Positions 8,483-17,743 are shown, counted from the stretch's first letter. The stretch: 64,000 bases of DNA from J054 sp965223095 (GCA_965223095.1 OZ244979.1:1798001-1862000); one strand, 5' to 3'. Notes: generated by a model not told the origin, from the letters alone. Made by a program: numbers and translations.

Positions 8483-9682
8483 ATGCCCATTTTGCTGACA
8501 ACGATTTTGCTCTCGGGTCTGGGCTTCGGCTTGGTGCTGCCCAGCTTTTTATTCTTTGCAGAAAACTTGGGCGCCTCACCGGCCGTGGCCACCACCATCA
8601 TCGGCGCCTTCGCCGTGGGGCAGTTTATCTCCACCGCCATTTGGGGGCGCTTGAGTGATCGCTTCGGGCGTAAGCCCATTCTGGTGCTAAGCCTCGTGGG
8701 TCAGGCCTTGAGTTATCTGCTCTTGGCTTTTGCCGGTAATCTCTGGGCACTGGCCATTGCCCGCCTGCTTAACGGCTTAACCTCGGGCAACTTGTCCGTG
8801 GCCATGGCCTACATAACCGATGTAACACCGGAAGAAAAACGCGCCCAAGGAATGGGTTATGTCGGCGGCGCCATTAGCTTGGGGTTTATCATCGGCCCGG
8901 CCTTGGGCGGCATACTCGGTGGAAAAGACGCAGCCAGTGCTAGTTTGTTCTTGCCCGCTTTGCTGGCCTTGGCGATCTGCAGTATCACGGCCGTGGCGGC
9001 AATGATTTTTTTGCGTGAAAGCCTGCCACCGGAGCAACGCGCCAAGAATCTGAGCGATGGACCGCAAGAAGGTGGGCTAGCCGCAGCTAAACGCGTGTTT
9101 AGCATGCCGATACTGGCCCGCATGGTGGCCGTCGGTTTTTTCGTTTATGTGGCCATGGCCTTATTCGAAACGATTTTCCCCCTATGGGCCGGGGCGCGAT
9201 TCGATTGGGGCCCGCCCGAAGTGGGTCGCATGTTTACTTATCTCGGTGTCGTGGTCGGCTTTACGCAAGCGTATTTGGTCGGCCGGCTCTCACCAATTTT
9301 TGGTGAAGATCGTTTGGCCATGGCCGGCTTACTGAGCTATGCAATCGGTTTAGTGCTCATGACCCAGGCGCCGACCTGGCAGCTCATGCTGATTGGTATT
9401 ACCTTCACCTCCGGCGGCGGAGCGATGTTCATTACCAGTATGTCCGTATTGGTGTCTAAGCAGGCTGCCGCAGCTGACCGGGGCTTGGTGCTGGGGGTCT
9501 ATCAATCCGGTAGCTGGATGGGCCGGTCCATCGGACCGCCCATCAGCGGGTCTTTATTCGCCGGGCTGGGTGTCAACAGCCCGCTGTTTGCCGCAGCGCT
9601 CATTATGTTGCCCTGCTTAGTCATCATGGCGGCCATCAGCTTGCGGACAAGAGCCGCAGAATCGACGTCGGCGCTACCCTAG
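8483..9682 (+). CDS. MFS transporter (drug/tetracycline-efflux-like)
   Basis: The 399-aa protein is almost entirely hydrophobic, with about 12 membrane helices. It carries the MFS motif A in the loop after helix 2 (GRLSDRFGRKPI) and a motif-C-like glycine-rich segment in helix 5 (ISLGFIIGPALGGILGG). The start ATG 8483 is preceded by AGGA. It resembles proton-driven multidrug or TetA-type exporters. It is on the same strand as the hydrolase gene 88 bases upstream and the Rieske oxygenase downstream, so export or uptake of a substrate of those enzymes is possible. Confidence 0.88.
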   Translation: MPILLTTILLSGLGFGLVLPSFLFFAENLGASPAVATTIIGAFAVGQFISTAIWGRLSDRFGRKPILVLSLVGQALSYLLLAFAGNLWALAIARLLNGLTSGNLSVAMAYITDVTPEEKRAQGMGYVGGAISLGFIIGPALGGILGGKDAASASLFLPALLALAICSITAVAAMIFLRESLPPEQRAKNLSDGPQEGGLAAAKRVFSMPILARMVAVGFFVYVAMALFETIFPLWAGARFDWGPPEVGRMFTYLGVVVGFTQAYLVGRLSPIFGEDRLAMAGLLSYAIGLVLMTQAPTWQLMLIGITFTSGGGAMFITSMSVLVSKQAAAADRGLVLGVYQSGSWMGRSIGPPISGSLFAGLGVNSPLFAAALIMLPCLVIMAAISLRTRAAESTSALP

Positions 9683-9803
9683 TCGCAGGAGCCGCGCACT
9701 GTCTATTGAGCGTCCAGCGAATCCGGATTTGCCCTTTGGACGAAAAAGTCTATAGTTTTCGAAGTATTGGGCCGCCGGCCCCGAGCTCATTTGGGAGATT
9801 CTG

Positions 9804-10943
9804 ATGTACATCAATTTTTGGTACCCCATGGCCACCAGCGAGGAGTTGCTTGAGGACAAGCCCCTTAAAGTTCGTGCTTTGGGTCAGGATTTTGTCGTTT
9901 TTCGCGACTCTAATGGCGTGGCCAAATGTCTCAGTAATACTTGCACCCATCGCGGGGGGTCCTTGGCCGGCGGCAAGATTCAGGGTGATTGTGTGCAGTG
10001 CCCCTATCACGGCTGGGAATTCGACGGTGAAGGTGAATGCACCCGCATTCCGTCACTCGGGCCCAATCCATCGATTCCTAGCCGCACGCGCATTGATGCT
10101 TATCCGGTGGAAGAAACCTATGGACTCGTTTTCGCCTTTTTGGGCGACCTTCCGGAAAATGAGCGGCCACCGATCTTGCCGGTTCCTGAATGGGGGCAAG
10201 AGGGTTGGCGACCGACCCTGCAGCACTATGACGTGCGGGGAAACTATGAGCGATCCATTGAGAACGGCTTAGACCCGGCGCATAACGAATTCGTGCATGA
10301 CACGCACGGGTTCAGTGGGGCCAACGAGGAGTACAAGGTCAACGAATTGCGCATTGAAGAAACGCCGCCCTGGGGGCAGGGTTTTTGGCATACGTTTCAG
10401 GCGCCGCCGCTAACCGGCAAGATGCAGGAGGGCCGCCAACAGTCCGGAGACCTTGATGTGGGGACGGGCCACCACGGCCCGAATCAGGTGTGGACTTATA
10501 TTCATGCCAGCGAAACCGTATGGTTTCACCAGTATCTGTTCGAGCGTCCCATAGATGATGAAAACATCTACTTGTATTTATTGTGCATGCGTAACGGTTT
10601 TCTAGAAGAGAAGAATGACGAGTTTATGATTGAGCGCAATCAGTATGTGGCCAACCAGGACAAAGTGGTTATCGAAGATCTTCATCCGGTGTTAACACCG
10701 GAAACGAATACCAAAGAATTCATGTTGCCCGCCGATAGAGTGATCGTGATGTACCGCGATAAGCTGCGCGAGTGGGATGAAAAAGGCTGGCGAATTGACG
10801 TTGATGAGGTTGCACGGACGGAAAAGCGCGTTGCCTATGCCGTGCCCAGTCCAGGCCGAAGAACTCAGAAGGGCTGGGTGCTCGACAGCATTCCCTTGGT
10901 CGAGGCGGAGGCTGATCAAGCAAAGCTAAAGGCGGCCAGCTGA
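9804..10943 (+). CDS. Rieske non-heme iron oxygenase, alpha subunit (aromatic ring-hydroxylating / VanA-like)
   Basis: The 379-aa protein has an N-terminal Rieske 2Fe-2S domain with Cys47-Thr-His49 and Cys66-Pro-Tyr-His69 (CTHRGG ... CPYHGW). The catalytic domain carries the mononuclear iron ligands in NGLDPAHNEFVHDTHG, the D-x2-H-x4-H pattern. Such oxygenases hydroxylate or O-demethylate aromatic rings and need a separate reductase, which is not encoded nearby. ATG 9804 follows GGGAGA. A strong rho-independent terminator follows the gene. Substrate unknown; the neighbouring amidohydrolase and transporter fit an aromatic-degradation setting, but that is inference. Confidence 0.9.
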   Translation: MYINFWYPMATSEELLEDKPLKVRALGQDFVVFRDSNGVAKCLSNTCTHRGGSLAGGKIQGDCVQCPYHGWEFDGEGECTRIPSLGPNPSIPSRTRIDAYPVEETYGLVFAFLGDLPENERPPILPVPEWGQEGWRPTLQHYDVRGNYERSIENGLDPAHNEFVHDTHGFSGANEEYKVNELRIEETPPWGQGFWHTFQAPPLTGKMQEGRQQSGDLDVGTGHHGPNQVWTYIHASETVWFHQYLFERPIDDENIYLYLLCMRNGFLEEKNDEFMIERNQYVANQDKVVIEDLHPVLTPETNTKEFMLPADRVIVMYRDKLREWDEKGWRIDVDEVARTEKRVAYAVPSPGRRTQKGWVLDSIPLVEAEADQAKLKAAS

Positions 10944-10970
10944 GAAGAGTATCCTGCTAAAAAGAAAACT

Positions 10971-10998
10971 GAGCCGGCATTGTGCCGGCTCATTTATT
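10971..10998 (+). terminator. Rho-independent terminator after the Rieske oxygenase gene
   Basis: GAGCCGGCA (10971-10979) pairs perfectly with TGCCGGCTC (10983-10991) across a TTG loop, and is followed by ATTTATTT. The nine-pair GC-rich stem directly after the stop at 10943 supports intrinsic termination. Confidence 0.85.
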
Positions 10999-11090
10999 TC
11001 CGCCGCCAGGCATAAAAAAATTCACACAATCCACGGCGTTTCAAATCAATAATGAGTGTTTACGCTCGATTTCTTGTCTAGGAGAAAAAG

Positions 11091-11951
11091 ATGAATCTAG
11101 AAGTTTTTAAATTTTTTCATCTACGAGGTCTGGTGCTTTTTCTCATCGCTGGTCTGGCGCTGGGTGTCGCCCAGGGCGGCGGCCATAATAGTAATTTTAA
11201 ACTGCCGCCGCCGCCGGAAGGCCTTAGTTTTGCTGATGACTACAGGCCAACGGTGTTAATTACCGGCTCGAATCGAGGTATCGGCTTGGCCTTTGCGCGC
11301 GCCTATGCCAACAAAGGTTGGCAAGTCATTGCGACTTGCCGCAAGCCCGATGAAGCCAATGATTTGCAGGCTTTGGCTGAAGAATTTACCGATTCTGTGA
11401 GAATCGAAGCGTTGGATGTTGGCGATTTCGATCAGGTTGACGCACTGGCGGAAAAGCTGCAGGGGCAAGCCATTGATTTGCTGCTGAACAATGCGGGCAT
11501 CAGTGGTGGTTCGGCAAACCAAGTATTCGGCAAGATGGATTTCGAGGTTTTTTCTGACGTCTTGCGTATTAACTCCATAGCGCCATTGAAAATCTCAGAA
11601 GCGTTTTTTGAGCACGTACAAGCTAGCCGCGATAAGAAAATCATGACTGTTAGCAGCAGTGAGGGCTCTATTGGCAATGCGAAACAGCCGCGTTTGTATT
11701 TTTACCGCGCAAGCAAGGCGGCCTTGAACATGGGTATGAAAAATCTAGCCTTGCAGCTAAAACGGCGCGGCATCACCGTGGGCATGGTGAATCCGGGTAT
11801 GACGGATACGGATTTTATGGCCGGCTTGCCGAAACGCATGCTGCGCTCGCCCGACGATGCCGTCGCCGACATGATGGGTAATATTGAGCGAATGACGGTG
11901 GAGAGCAGCGGCTCGTTTCTTCAATACGACGGCGAGACGATACCTTGGTAG
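11091..11951 (+). CDS. Membrane-anchored short-chain dehydrogenase/reductase
   Basis: A strong ribosome binding site (AGGAG) precedes ATG 11091. The 286-aa product starts with a hydrophobic helix (about residues 12-28) that is either a signal or an anchor, then a Rossmann domain with the cofactor motif TGSNRGIG at 58-65, the NNAG motif (LLLNNAGISGG), a serine in TVSSSEGS and the catalytic YRASK. This is the classical SDR set, predicted to use NAD(P)H. An N-terminal membrane segment is uncommon in SDRs, and export would be puzzling because the cofactor is cytoplasmic; a cytoplasm-facing anchor is more likely. Substrate unknown. Confidence 0.85.
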   Translation: MNLEVFKFFHLRGLVLFLIAGLALGVAQGGGHNSNFKLPPPPEGLSFADDYRPTVLITGSNRGIGLAFARAYANKGWQVIATCRKPDEANDLQALAEEFTDSVRIEALDVGDFDQVDALAEKLQGQAIDLLLNNAGISGGSANQVFGKMDFEVFSDVLRINSIAPLKISEAFFEHVQASRDKKIMTVSSSEGSIGNAKQPRLYFYRASKAALNMGMKNLALQLKRRGITVGMVNPGMTDTDFMAGLPKRMLRSPDDAVADMMGNIERMTVESSGSFLQYDGETIPW

Positions 11952-12074
11952 TCGCAGTGGCAGATTCGATGGCCAGGCGGTCGATTCTGCGCAGCAGAGG
12001 GTTTAAAAAGCCGTCTTGCTTACGAAGTTGACGGCGCGCGGAAACCAGTAAGGCTTAGGCGTCGACCGGCTGGT

Positions 12075-13217
12075 TTACGCCGGATTCTCAATTACAAGCT
12101 TACCCACATGCTTGGCCGCTTTGAGGTATTCGAAGGCGCTGGTCGCCTCCGCATAAGAAAAGCGCCGATCGATCCGCGGGCGTAGCGAGTTCGCCGCGCA
12201 GGCGCGCAACAGGTCGGCCAGCATGGCGCGACTGCCCGAGGTGATGCCCTTAAGAATAATATTGCCGAAATACAGCGCCGATAGGTCGGTGGGTTTGCCC
12301 GCATCGCCCGCCAAGGCGCCGAGCAAGCCCACTCGCGCATTGGGCGCGCAACAGGAAAGCGACTGGGGGAGCGTTCCCACGCCGACGGTTTCCACGACGA
12401 CATCCACCCCGCGACCACCGGTAGCCGCTTGCACGGCCGTGGCCCACTGCGGATTTTTGCGGTAGTTCACGGTTATGTCCGCGCCAAGGGCAGTTGCGAT
12501 GGCTAATTTGTCATCGCTGGAAGAAGTGATGGCCACGGTCGCGCCATTCATTTTTGCAATCTGCAAGGCCAGAATGGCCACGCCGCCGGTACCCAGTGTC
12601 AATACGGTATCGCCGGGTTTTACCTGGCCCAAGGTTTCTAGCACGGTCCATGCGGTTATACCGGCGGCGCCCAGGGCGGCGGCGTCGCCGTAGCTCATGC
12701 CATTGGGAACACGGACCAGGGCGGCAGCCGGTAGGGTAATCAGTTCGGTGAGCCAGCCATCACGTGTGCTGCCTAAGTCATGGCCGAAAATACCGGGGCT
12801 AAAGTCCCCCTCCAGCCAGCTGATGAAATGAGGTGCCGTGACGCGATCGCCGATGGTATAGCGAGTGACGGCTTTGCCTCGGGCGACGATTTCTCCTGCG
12901 CCGTCGCCTAAGGGTACGCGGGCCGCGGGTTTTGCCCCGCCATATTGTCCGCTGGCAATCAGCAAGTCCCGGTAGTTAAGCGCGGCCGCGCGCATGGCCA
13001 CCACGACTTCGTCGTCCCGGGGCTCGGCGACGGGGCGGCGGATTCGGCGCAGCGACGAAATACCTTGTTGCGCTCCAAGGACATAAGCGTCGGCTTCGCG
13101 GAACGAGGCTGGCCTTGATTCGTCAAGGTCTGCGCGGGTCGGCGGCGCAACCGCGGCGGCCGCAACGGATAGACTGCCGGCCAGCGCTGTTCGTCGCGAA
13201 ACTGGGGAATGATCCAT
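12075..13217 (-). CDS. MDR-family zinc-free alcohol dehydrogenase / quinone oxidoreductase with Tat-like signal
   Basis: The 380-aa protein starts MDHSPVSRRTALAGSLSVAA, a twin-arginine-type leader, after a good AGGAGA binding site. The body is a medium-chain dehydrogenase: a GroES-like N-terminal half (ALNYRDLLIASGQYGG, GDGAGEIVA), then a Rossmann half with VLTLGTGGVAILALQIAK. The residues expected for zinc ligands are not evident, so it fits the NADPH:quinone reductase-like branch. A Tat leader on an NADPH enzyme is odd, because folded, cofactor-loaded proteins would have to be exported; misprediction or an anchor role is possible. It is convergent with the SDR gene. Confidence 0.85.
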   Translation of the reverse strand: MDHSPVSRRTALAGSLSVAAAAVAPPTRADLDESRPASFREADAYVLGAQQGISSLRRIRRPVAEPRDDEVVVAMRAAALNYRDLLIASGQYGGAKPAARVPLGDGAGEIVARGKAVTRYTIGDRVTAPHFISWLEGDFSPGIFGHDLGSTRDGWLTELITLPAAALVRVPNGMSYGDAAALGAAGITAWTVLETLGQVKPGDTVLTLGTGGVAILALQIAKMNGATVAITSSSDDKLAIATALGADITVNYRKNPQWATAVQAATGGRGVDVVVETVGVGTLPQSLSCCAPNARVGLLGALAGDAGKPTDLSALYFGNIILKGITSGSRAMLADLLRACAANSLRPRIDRRFSYAEATSAFEYLKAAKHVGKLVIENPA

Positions 13218-13452
13218 GCCTTTCTCCTGTCTGCCACCGCATTGGCTTTGGTCGTAATTACAGGGGCAAATGTCCCCTGGAAAGTCTACCGGGCGAGGTG
13301 GCGGCGGAAAAGTTTGCCGGGCTTAAGCGTCAGCGGCCAAATCCACCCGTCGACTATTTACCGTCGCTGTTGCGGACTCAGTGACTTCGTTCGGTCGACT
13401 TTTACCAAGTCAGCCCGCGACCGTCGCTATTGAGTGAATAGCTATTGGATCC

Positions 13453-14391
13453 CTAGCCGCTGTATTGCGCAATCCCCGCCAGTGATCGCTCCACCCCCAC
13501 TTCTGTTTGCGCCAGCATCTCACCACTGTCCAAATCGAATTTTGCAATGCCACCGGCGAAGAAGTTACCGAGCAGTATGATGTTCTCATCCAAGGAGGGG
13601 GCGATGATGGCCCAGCCGGGGCCCGGCAGTTCATAGCTTTTTATTTCTTCGCCTGCCGCAGTGATATGCGCCATGACGAATTCCGTGCGTGAAACGGCTT
13701 TAATCAGTAGCAGTGTGCCGTCGGGCCGGTGCGCTGCCACCAGGACCATATGCCGGCTCTCAGGCGTTAAGGTAATCAGGTCAGGCAATTGCTTGTCCGC
13801 TTCCAGATCGTATTGCATGACTCGGGGGCCGGTCTCTGAGCTATAGACCAAGGTTTTGCCATCCGCGGCGAGGCTACTGGTGGTACAACCCAAAAACCCG
13901 GTCATACCACCGTTGGTTTCAGTGTGATATTCCTTGAGCAATTCGCCATCCATGCTAAAGCGATAAACGTGCCCGTGGCCAAATAAATCTTCACCGGGAA
14001 TTTTGGCCAGCGTCGTGCCAAGGGGAAAGCGGCTCTCATTGCCTACCAAGTGCTCGCCCATGAGCACCGTGCCGTCGGGCGCGAAGCAACAGTGGGAGAA
14101 TGAGCGTTCGGCAAACTTAATTTCCGGTAGCTGTTCGCCGGCGGGGCTGATCCGCAATACACAATGAGCGTTGCTATCGAAGGCCCAGAGATTGCCATCG
14201 GGCCCAAATCGCAGGCCGCCCACCAAATGGGTGGTGCCCTGTGTCCACAACTCGCCTTTTTTCTGCAGGTCGCTGTCGTACTGAATAATGCGACCCGGCC
14301 CCGCATGGTCGTCGCTGGGGTCATTCAGTAGCGTGGCCCCGGCAAATACATCGCCGCGTTTGAAGGCTTGCATGGTGTTTTCCGTCGTCAT
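13453..14391 (-). CDS. SMP-30/NHL-type beta-propeller protein
   Basis: The 312-aa protein is built of repeated strands of the form GLRFGPDGNLWAFDS, CCFAPDGTVLMGEH and SSLAADGKTLVYSS, the signature of six-bladed propellers such as SMP-30/gluconolactonase or NHL-repeat proteins. No signal peptide is seen, so it is probably cytoplasmic. ATG 14391 follows GGAGA. It stands alone between the MDR gene and the phosphatase. Propellers of this kind are often lactonases or simple binding scaffolds; the metal-ligand residues of lactonases cannot be assigned with confidence here. Confidence 0.7.
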   Translation of the reverse strand: MTTENTMQAFKRGDVFAGATLLNDPSDDHAGPGRIIQYDSDLQKKGELWTQGTTHLVGGLRFGPDGNLWAFDSNAHCVLRISPAGEQLPEIKFAERSFSHCCFAPDGTVLMGEHLVGNESRFPLGTTLAKIPGEDLFGHGHVYRFSMDGELLKEYHTETNGGMTGFLGCTTSSLAADGKTLVYSSETGPRVMQYDLEADKQLPDLITLTPESRHMVLVAAHRPDGTLLLIKAVSRTEFVMAHITAAGEEIKSYELPGPGWAIIAPSLDENIILLGNFFAGGIAKFDLDSGEMLAQTEVGVERSLAGIAQYSG

Positions 14392-14498
14392 TTTTATTCT
14401 CCAGGTACAGGTTTTTCAGCGCAGCGATTAGGGGCCGCATTCTAACGATCTATTTCTCGCTGCCTAGCCCTTAGTGATACTAGACGCCCGCCGCGCGG

Positions 14499-15356
14499 TC
14501 AATTCCGCCGCCTCGGTATTGTTCGTCGGAACAGCAGCGCGGTGTAATCGTCGGGTTTGGAAGGTTTGCCGGCTTGCTCAATCGCCATGCGTGCCTGCGC
14601 GAGATCCGTAACTCGCCGGATTGCGTCACCCAGGGGCCCTATCCGGATGGCATTGATGATCTCTTGCAGCAACAAATTGTCGGATAGGCCATCGCTGGCC
14701 AACAGCAGCGTGTCTCGTGGCGCGAGTTTGAGTTCCGAACCGATCTCGATGCGCATATCCGCGGAGCCGATCACATTGAATATTAGGTTGAGTTCTTCAT
14801 GCTGGAGCGCCTCTTTCTCATTGATGAGACCGGCTTCCATGGCAAATCCCACCGGGGAGTGGGGGGTTGTTTGCAACTTGACCAAACCACGTTGACCGCA
14901 GACCAGCACGATGGAGTCACCCACATGGTAGCTGCGCACGTAGCCGGGGCCAATTTCAGCCAGCGCTAATGTGCTCGCTCCGCCATGGGCAGCGGCCATG
15001 ACCGCTTGATTGGCTGCCTCGATGCCGTCCAGGATAGCCGGTCTGAGGCTGGCACCCGGACCTGCTCGGCGCAATGAGTCGCGAATTGCCTTGACCGTGG
15101 TATTGGATGCTTGGCGCGCGCCGGACAAACCACCCACACCGTCAGCGACAACTAAAACCAAGTGTGATTCATTCACCGGAATTATTGCCGCCGAATCTTC
15201 GTTCGGTCGCGGCTTTTGGCCATCGGCAATACTCGCGATCGCAACCGTACCTTGAGCCAGATTAAAGTCGCAAATTTCGTGGTCGTTTTCGCCCAGCAAC
15301 AGGCGTGATTCGGTCAAACGTTCGTTCGTCCTGTTGCTGGCCTTATCGGCGGTCAT
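14499..15356 (-). CDS. PP2C-type Ser/Thr protein phosphatase
   Basis: Starting at ATG 15356 gives a 285-aa protein; the frame extends further upstream but only inside the kinase gene. Metal-binding signatures of PPM/PP2C enzymes are present: RPNEDSAAI (Asp54), LVVADGVGG (Asp72) and LLASDGLSDN. The start overlaps the end of the kinase gene by 14 bases, so kinase and phosphatase are co-translated and probably act on the same substrates. The protein lacks membrane helices and is predicted to be cytoplasmic. It belongs to the bacterial PppA/Stp-like group. Confidence 0.9.
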   Translation of the reverse strand: MTADKASNRTNERLTESRLLLGENDHEICDFNLAQGTVAIASIADGQKPRPNEDSAAIIPVNESHLVLVVADGVGGLSGARQASNTTVKAIRDSLRRAGPGASLRPAILDGIEAANQAVMAAAHGGASTLALAEIGPGYVRSYHVGDSIVLVCGQRGLVKLQTTPHSPVGFAMEAGLINEKEALQHEELNLIFNVIGSADMRIEIGSELKLAPRDTLLLASDGLSDNLLLQEIINAIRIGPLGDAIRRVTDLAQARMAIEQAGKPSKPDDYTALLFRRTIPRRRN

Positions 15357-16134
15357 TGGCGAGCAACTTATTGGGGATGTTGTCGTAAGCGCGCTGCATG
15401 GACACAGCCGTCCTAAATCGATCTTGCGGCTTGAACTCCATGGATTTGCGCAACCACTTAAGTAGTTTCGGCCGCAACTTCTTGCGGATGCGTGTGTGAT
15501 TCTCTGGTGGCCACTTATAAGGCCACTCGGGCCGCTTACCGCTAAATAGTTTGTAAATGACCAGGCCCAGGGAAAACACATCCGACTGATACATGGGTCG
15601 GCCGAGGGCTTGCTCTGGCGCTAAGTAACCCACCGTGCCCGAGCCTGACCCGTTCTGGATCGGTCGCGCAGCAATTTTGGAAAACCCGAAATCAGTAAGC
15701 TTTAGGCGGTTATCGTCAAAAATAATGAAATTCTCGGGTTTGACATCGCAGTGAATAATATTTCGGCTATGGGCATGGGCTACCGCATCCAGGGCTTGTT
15801 CGGCGAAATCCAATGCCAATTGAGTAGACATTCGTCGAGTCATGCGATCCGCAAGACTTTCCGTGCCCAGGGGCATGGCAATGACAAATAGGTCGTCGAT
15901 AAAGGCGGCGTTTTGAATGGGCAGTACATTATGGTGTTCCATGCGCACCGATAGGCGTGCCTCCCGGCGAAATTCGTCGAGAAACTCGTCATCCATCAGG
16001 CCGGGCTCGGCAATCTTAAGCGCGACCTTGACGCCATGAATAGAATCATAGGCGCGATACACCGACGCCCGTGGGCCTTCGGAAAGACGCTTTTCGATTT
16101 TGTACTTGCCTAGCTTCTGCCGGGCACGAGGCAT
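15343..16134 (-). CDS. Ser/Thr protein kinase (Hanks type), soluble
   Basis: From ATG 16134 the product is 263 aa (a TTG at 16149 is an alternative start). The fold is a complete kinase domain without membrane helix: catalytic lysine in VALKIAEPG (Lys40), catalytic loop IIHCDVKPENF (Asp130; the usual HRD is HCD), and LTDFGFSK (Asp148). The glycine-rich loop is degenerate (SEGPRASVY). The activation region GTVGYLAPEQ is intact. It forms an overlapping pair with the PP2C gene. HCD kinases lack the arginine used for activation-loop control, so it may be constitutively active. Confidence 0.92.
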   Translation of the reverse strand: MPRARQKLGKYKIEKRLSEGPRASVYRAYDSIHGVKVALKIAEPGLMDDEFLDEFRREARLSVRMEHHNVLPIQNAAFIDDLFVIAMPLGTESLADRMTRRMSTQLALDFAEQALDAVAHAHSRNIIHCDVKPENFIIFDDNRLKLTDFGFSKIAARPIQNGSGSGTVGYLAPEQALGRPMYQSDVFSLGLVIYKLFSGKRPEWPYKWPPENHTRIRKKLRPKLLKWLRKSMEFKPQDRFRTAVSMQRAYDNIPNKLLANDRR

Positions 16135-16149
16135 TCTGAGTGCGGCCAA

Positions 16150-16669
16150 GACCTGTTTTCCGTTACTCTAAGACGAGTTTTGATTCTACGTCAGACATTC
16201 GTGCTTAGGTAATGCTTTAGTTGATCGGCAGGCGAGAGCATCGTCGGGCTCTGTGTTCTTGGCGCTGTCGTGGGGTCTGAGCCCGGGTTTCGCGTCCAAT
16301 TTGGAATGATATTTAGCTGGCAGCGGGTGATGATGGTTCCCCGCCGTGATTTTTGAGGGGCTTACCAGCTTGCTGGACACATGAATGCGTGGTCGAAATT
16401 CCCTTTGCCGGATATTTCGGAACGATGGATGAGATGATTCCGCGCTATTCCTTGGGCGCTTAAAATCCACCGGGCCGCTTGCTACGGACTCAGGGTGCGA
16501 GTCTAGTCGGAATTCGGGTTCGACGAGCTGTTAGCGTCTAGTTTGGCACCCCAGCAACCGGCTTCGGCCTCGCCGCTACTGTGCTTCAGCCGGCGGCTGT
16601 GCTAAAAAACCCCGAGAATATTCATAACAGCACAGCTGCCTGTGATGCGGTTGGACGGATAGCAAGCTT
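16150..16669. other. Intergenic region between the kinase and DAHP synthase genes
   Basis: About 520 bases separate the divergent kinase and DAHP synthase genes. A 94-codon open frame on the minus strand (16186-16470) has no ribosome binding site and an unconvincing composition, so I see no gene. The right-hand end holds overlapping inverted repeats, listed at 16587-16644. Promoters for both directions presumably lie here, but no strong sigma-70 box stands out. Confidence 0.5.
16587..16644 (+). promoter_or_regulatory. Overlapping inverted repeats in the DAHP synthase leader
   Basis: Three small perfect helices compete for the same bases 25-83 bases before the start at 16670. Helix A is CAGCC/GGCTG (16587-16599), helix B is GCTGTGCT (16596-16603) with AGCACAGC (16629-16636), and helix C is CACAG/CTGTG (16631-16644). 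A and C can coexist but each excludes B. The arrangement resembles an RNA switch or operator pair. There is no T-tract, no T-box and no leader peptide visible, so the mechanism is unknown. Confidence 0.35.
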
Positions 16670-17743
16670 ATGGAAAATCAGATTCACGATATTAATGTGC
16701 GCGCGAAGACGGTGTTACCGTCTCCCAAGGAAATCAAGACGCAACGGCCGATGACGGCGGGCGCGGAGGCTACCGTCGTCCGCTACCGAAGGGTATTGCG
16801 TGACATTCTCGATGGCCGTGACCCGCGGCTTTTCGTGGTGGTTGGCCCCTGTTCGATTCACGATGTCGACGCGGCGCTGGAGTATGCGCGGCGATTGAAG
16901 ATACTCGCCGATGAACTCCAGGACGCGCTGGTCTTGATCATGCGCGTGTACTTTGAAAAGCCTCGCACCACAGTGGGCTGGAAAGGCCTGGTCAACGATC
17001 CGGACATGGACGATTCGTTCCATATTGAAAAGGGGATCGATCTCGCGCGACATTTGTTGATGGATTTGGGCGAAATGGGCTTGCCGACGGCGACAGAAGC
17101 GCTGGATCCCATCATGCCGCAGTATTTTGGCGAGTTGATTAGCTGGACTGCCATTGGGGCCAGAACCACCGAATCGCAGACTCATCGCGAAATGGCCAGT
17201 GGCTTGTCCACGCCTGTCGGATTCAAGAATGGTACCGATGGGTCGCTGCAGATGGCGGTTAATGCGCTCAAGTCGGCTCGCCAGCCGCATCATTTCCTGG
17301 GCATCAATCAGTCTGGCTCCATCGCCGTTTTTCGTACGGACGGAAACGCCTATGGACACGTCGTATTGCGTGGTGGCGGCGGGCGTCCCAATTACGATTC
17401 AGTGAATATCGCCTTAACTGAGCAAGCCCTGCGAGATGCGCGTTTGCCCGAACGCATCGTCGTTGACTGTAGCCACGACAATTCCAACAAAGATCACAAT
17501 ATTCAACCGCTGGTGGCGCGAGATTGTATCGAGCAAGTGGTCAATGGCAATCGATCAATTATCGGGCTGATGTTAGAAAGTAATCTGTTCGCGGGTAATC
17601 AGAAGATTCCGGCGGATCTTGCACAGCTCAAGCGCGGTGTTTCCGTCACCGATGCCTGTATTGATTGGCCGACAACAGAAAAAGTGTTGCGGGATGCTGC
17701 CAAGCTCTTAGTCCCGGTGATTCGTGCAAATCGGGCTGGGTAA
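16670..17743 (+). CDS. aroG: 3-deoxy-7-phosphoheptulonate (DAHP) synthase, class I
   Basis: The 357-aa enzyme condenses phosphoenolpyruvate with erythrose 4-phosphate, the first step of the shikimate pathway. Class I alpha (AroF/G/H) signatures are present: VVVGPCSIHD at 56-65, YFEKPRTTVGWKG, IGARTTESQTHREMASGLS, PVGFKNGTDG, LRGGGGRPNYD and the late metal-site segment DCSHDNSNKD. Length matches E. coli AroG (about 350 aa). The N-terminal region that binds the feedback amino acid is present, but which of Phe, Tyr or Trp inhibits cannot be told, so the symbol could equally be aroF or aroH. Overlapping inverted repeats lie in the leader. Confidence 0.95.
   Translation: MENQIHDINVRAKTVLPSPKEIKTQRPMTAGAEATVVRYRRVLRDILDGRDPRLFVVVGPCSIHDVDAALEYARRLKILADELQDALVLIMRVYFEKPRTTVGWKGLVNDPDMDDSFHIEKGIDLARHLLMDLGEMGLPTATEALDPIMPQYFGELISWTAIGARTTESQTHREMASGLSTPVGFKNGTDGSLQMAVNALKSARQPHHFLGINQSGSIAVFRTDGNAYGHVVLRGGGGRPNYDSVNIALTEQALRDARLPERIVVDCSHDNSNKDHNIQPLVARDCIEQVVNGNRSIIGLMLESNLFAGNQKIPADLAQLKRGVSVTDACIDWPTTEKVLRDAAKLLVPVIRANRAG

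Noticed and set aside
16186..16470. Open frame of 94 codons on the minus strand upstream of the kinase
   Set aside because: No start signal, low-quality amino-acid composition and no recognisable motif.
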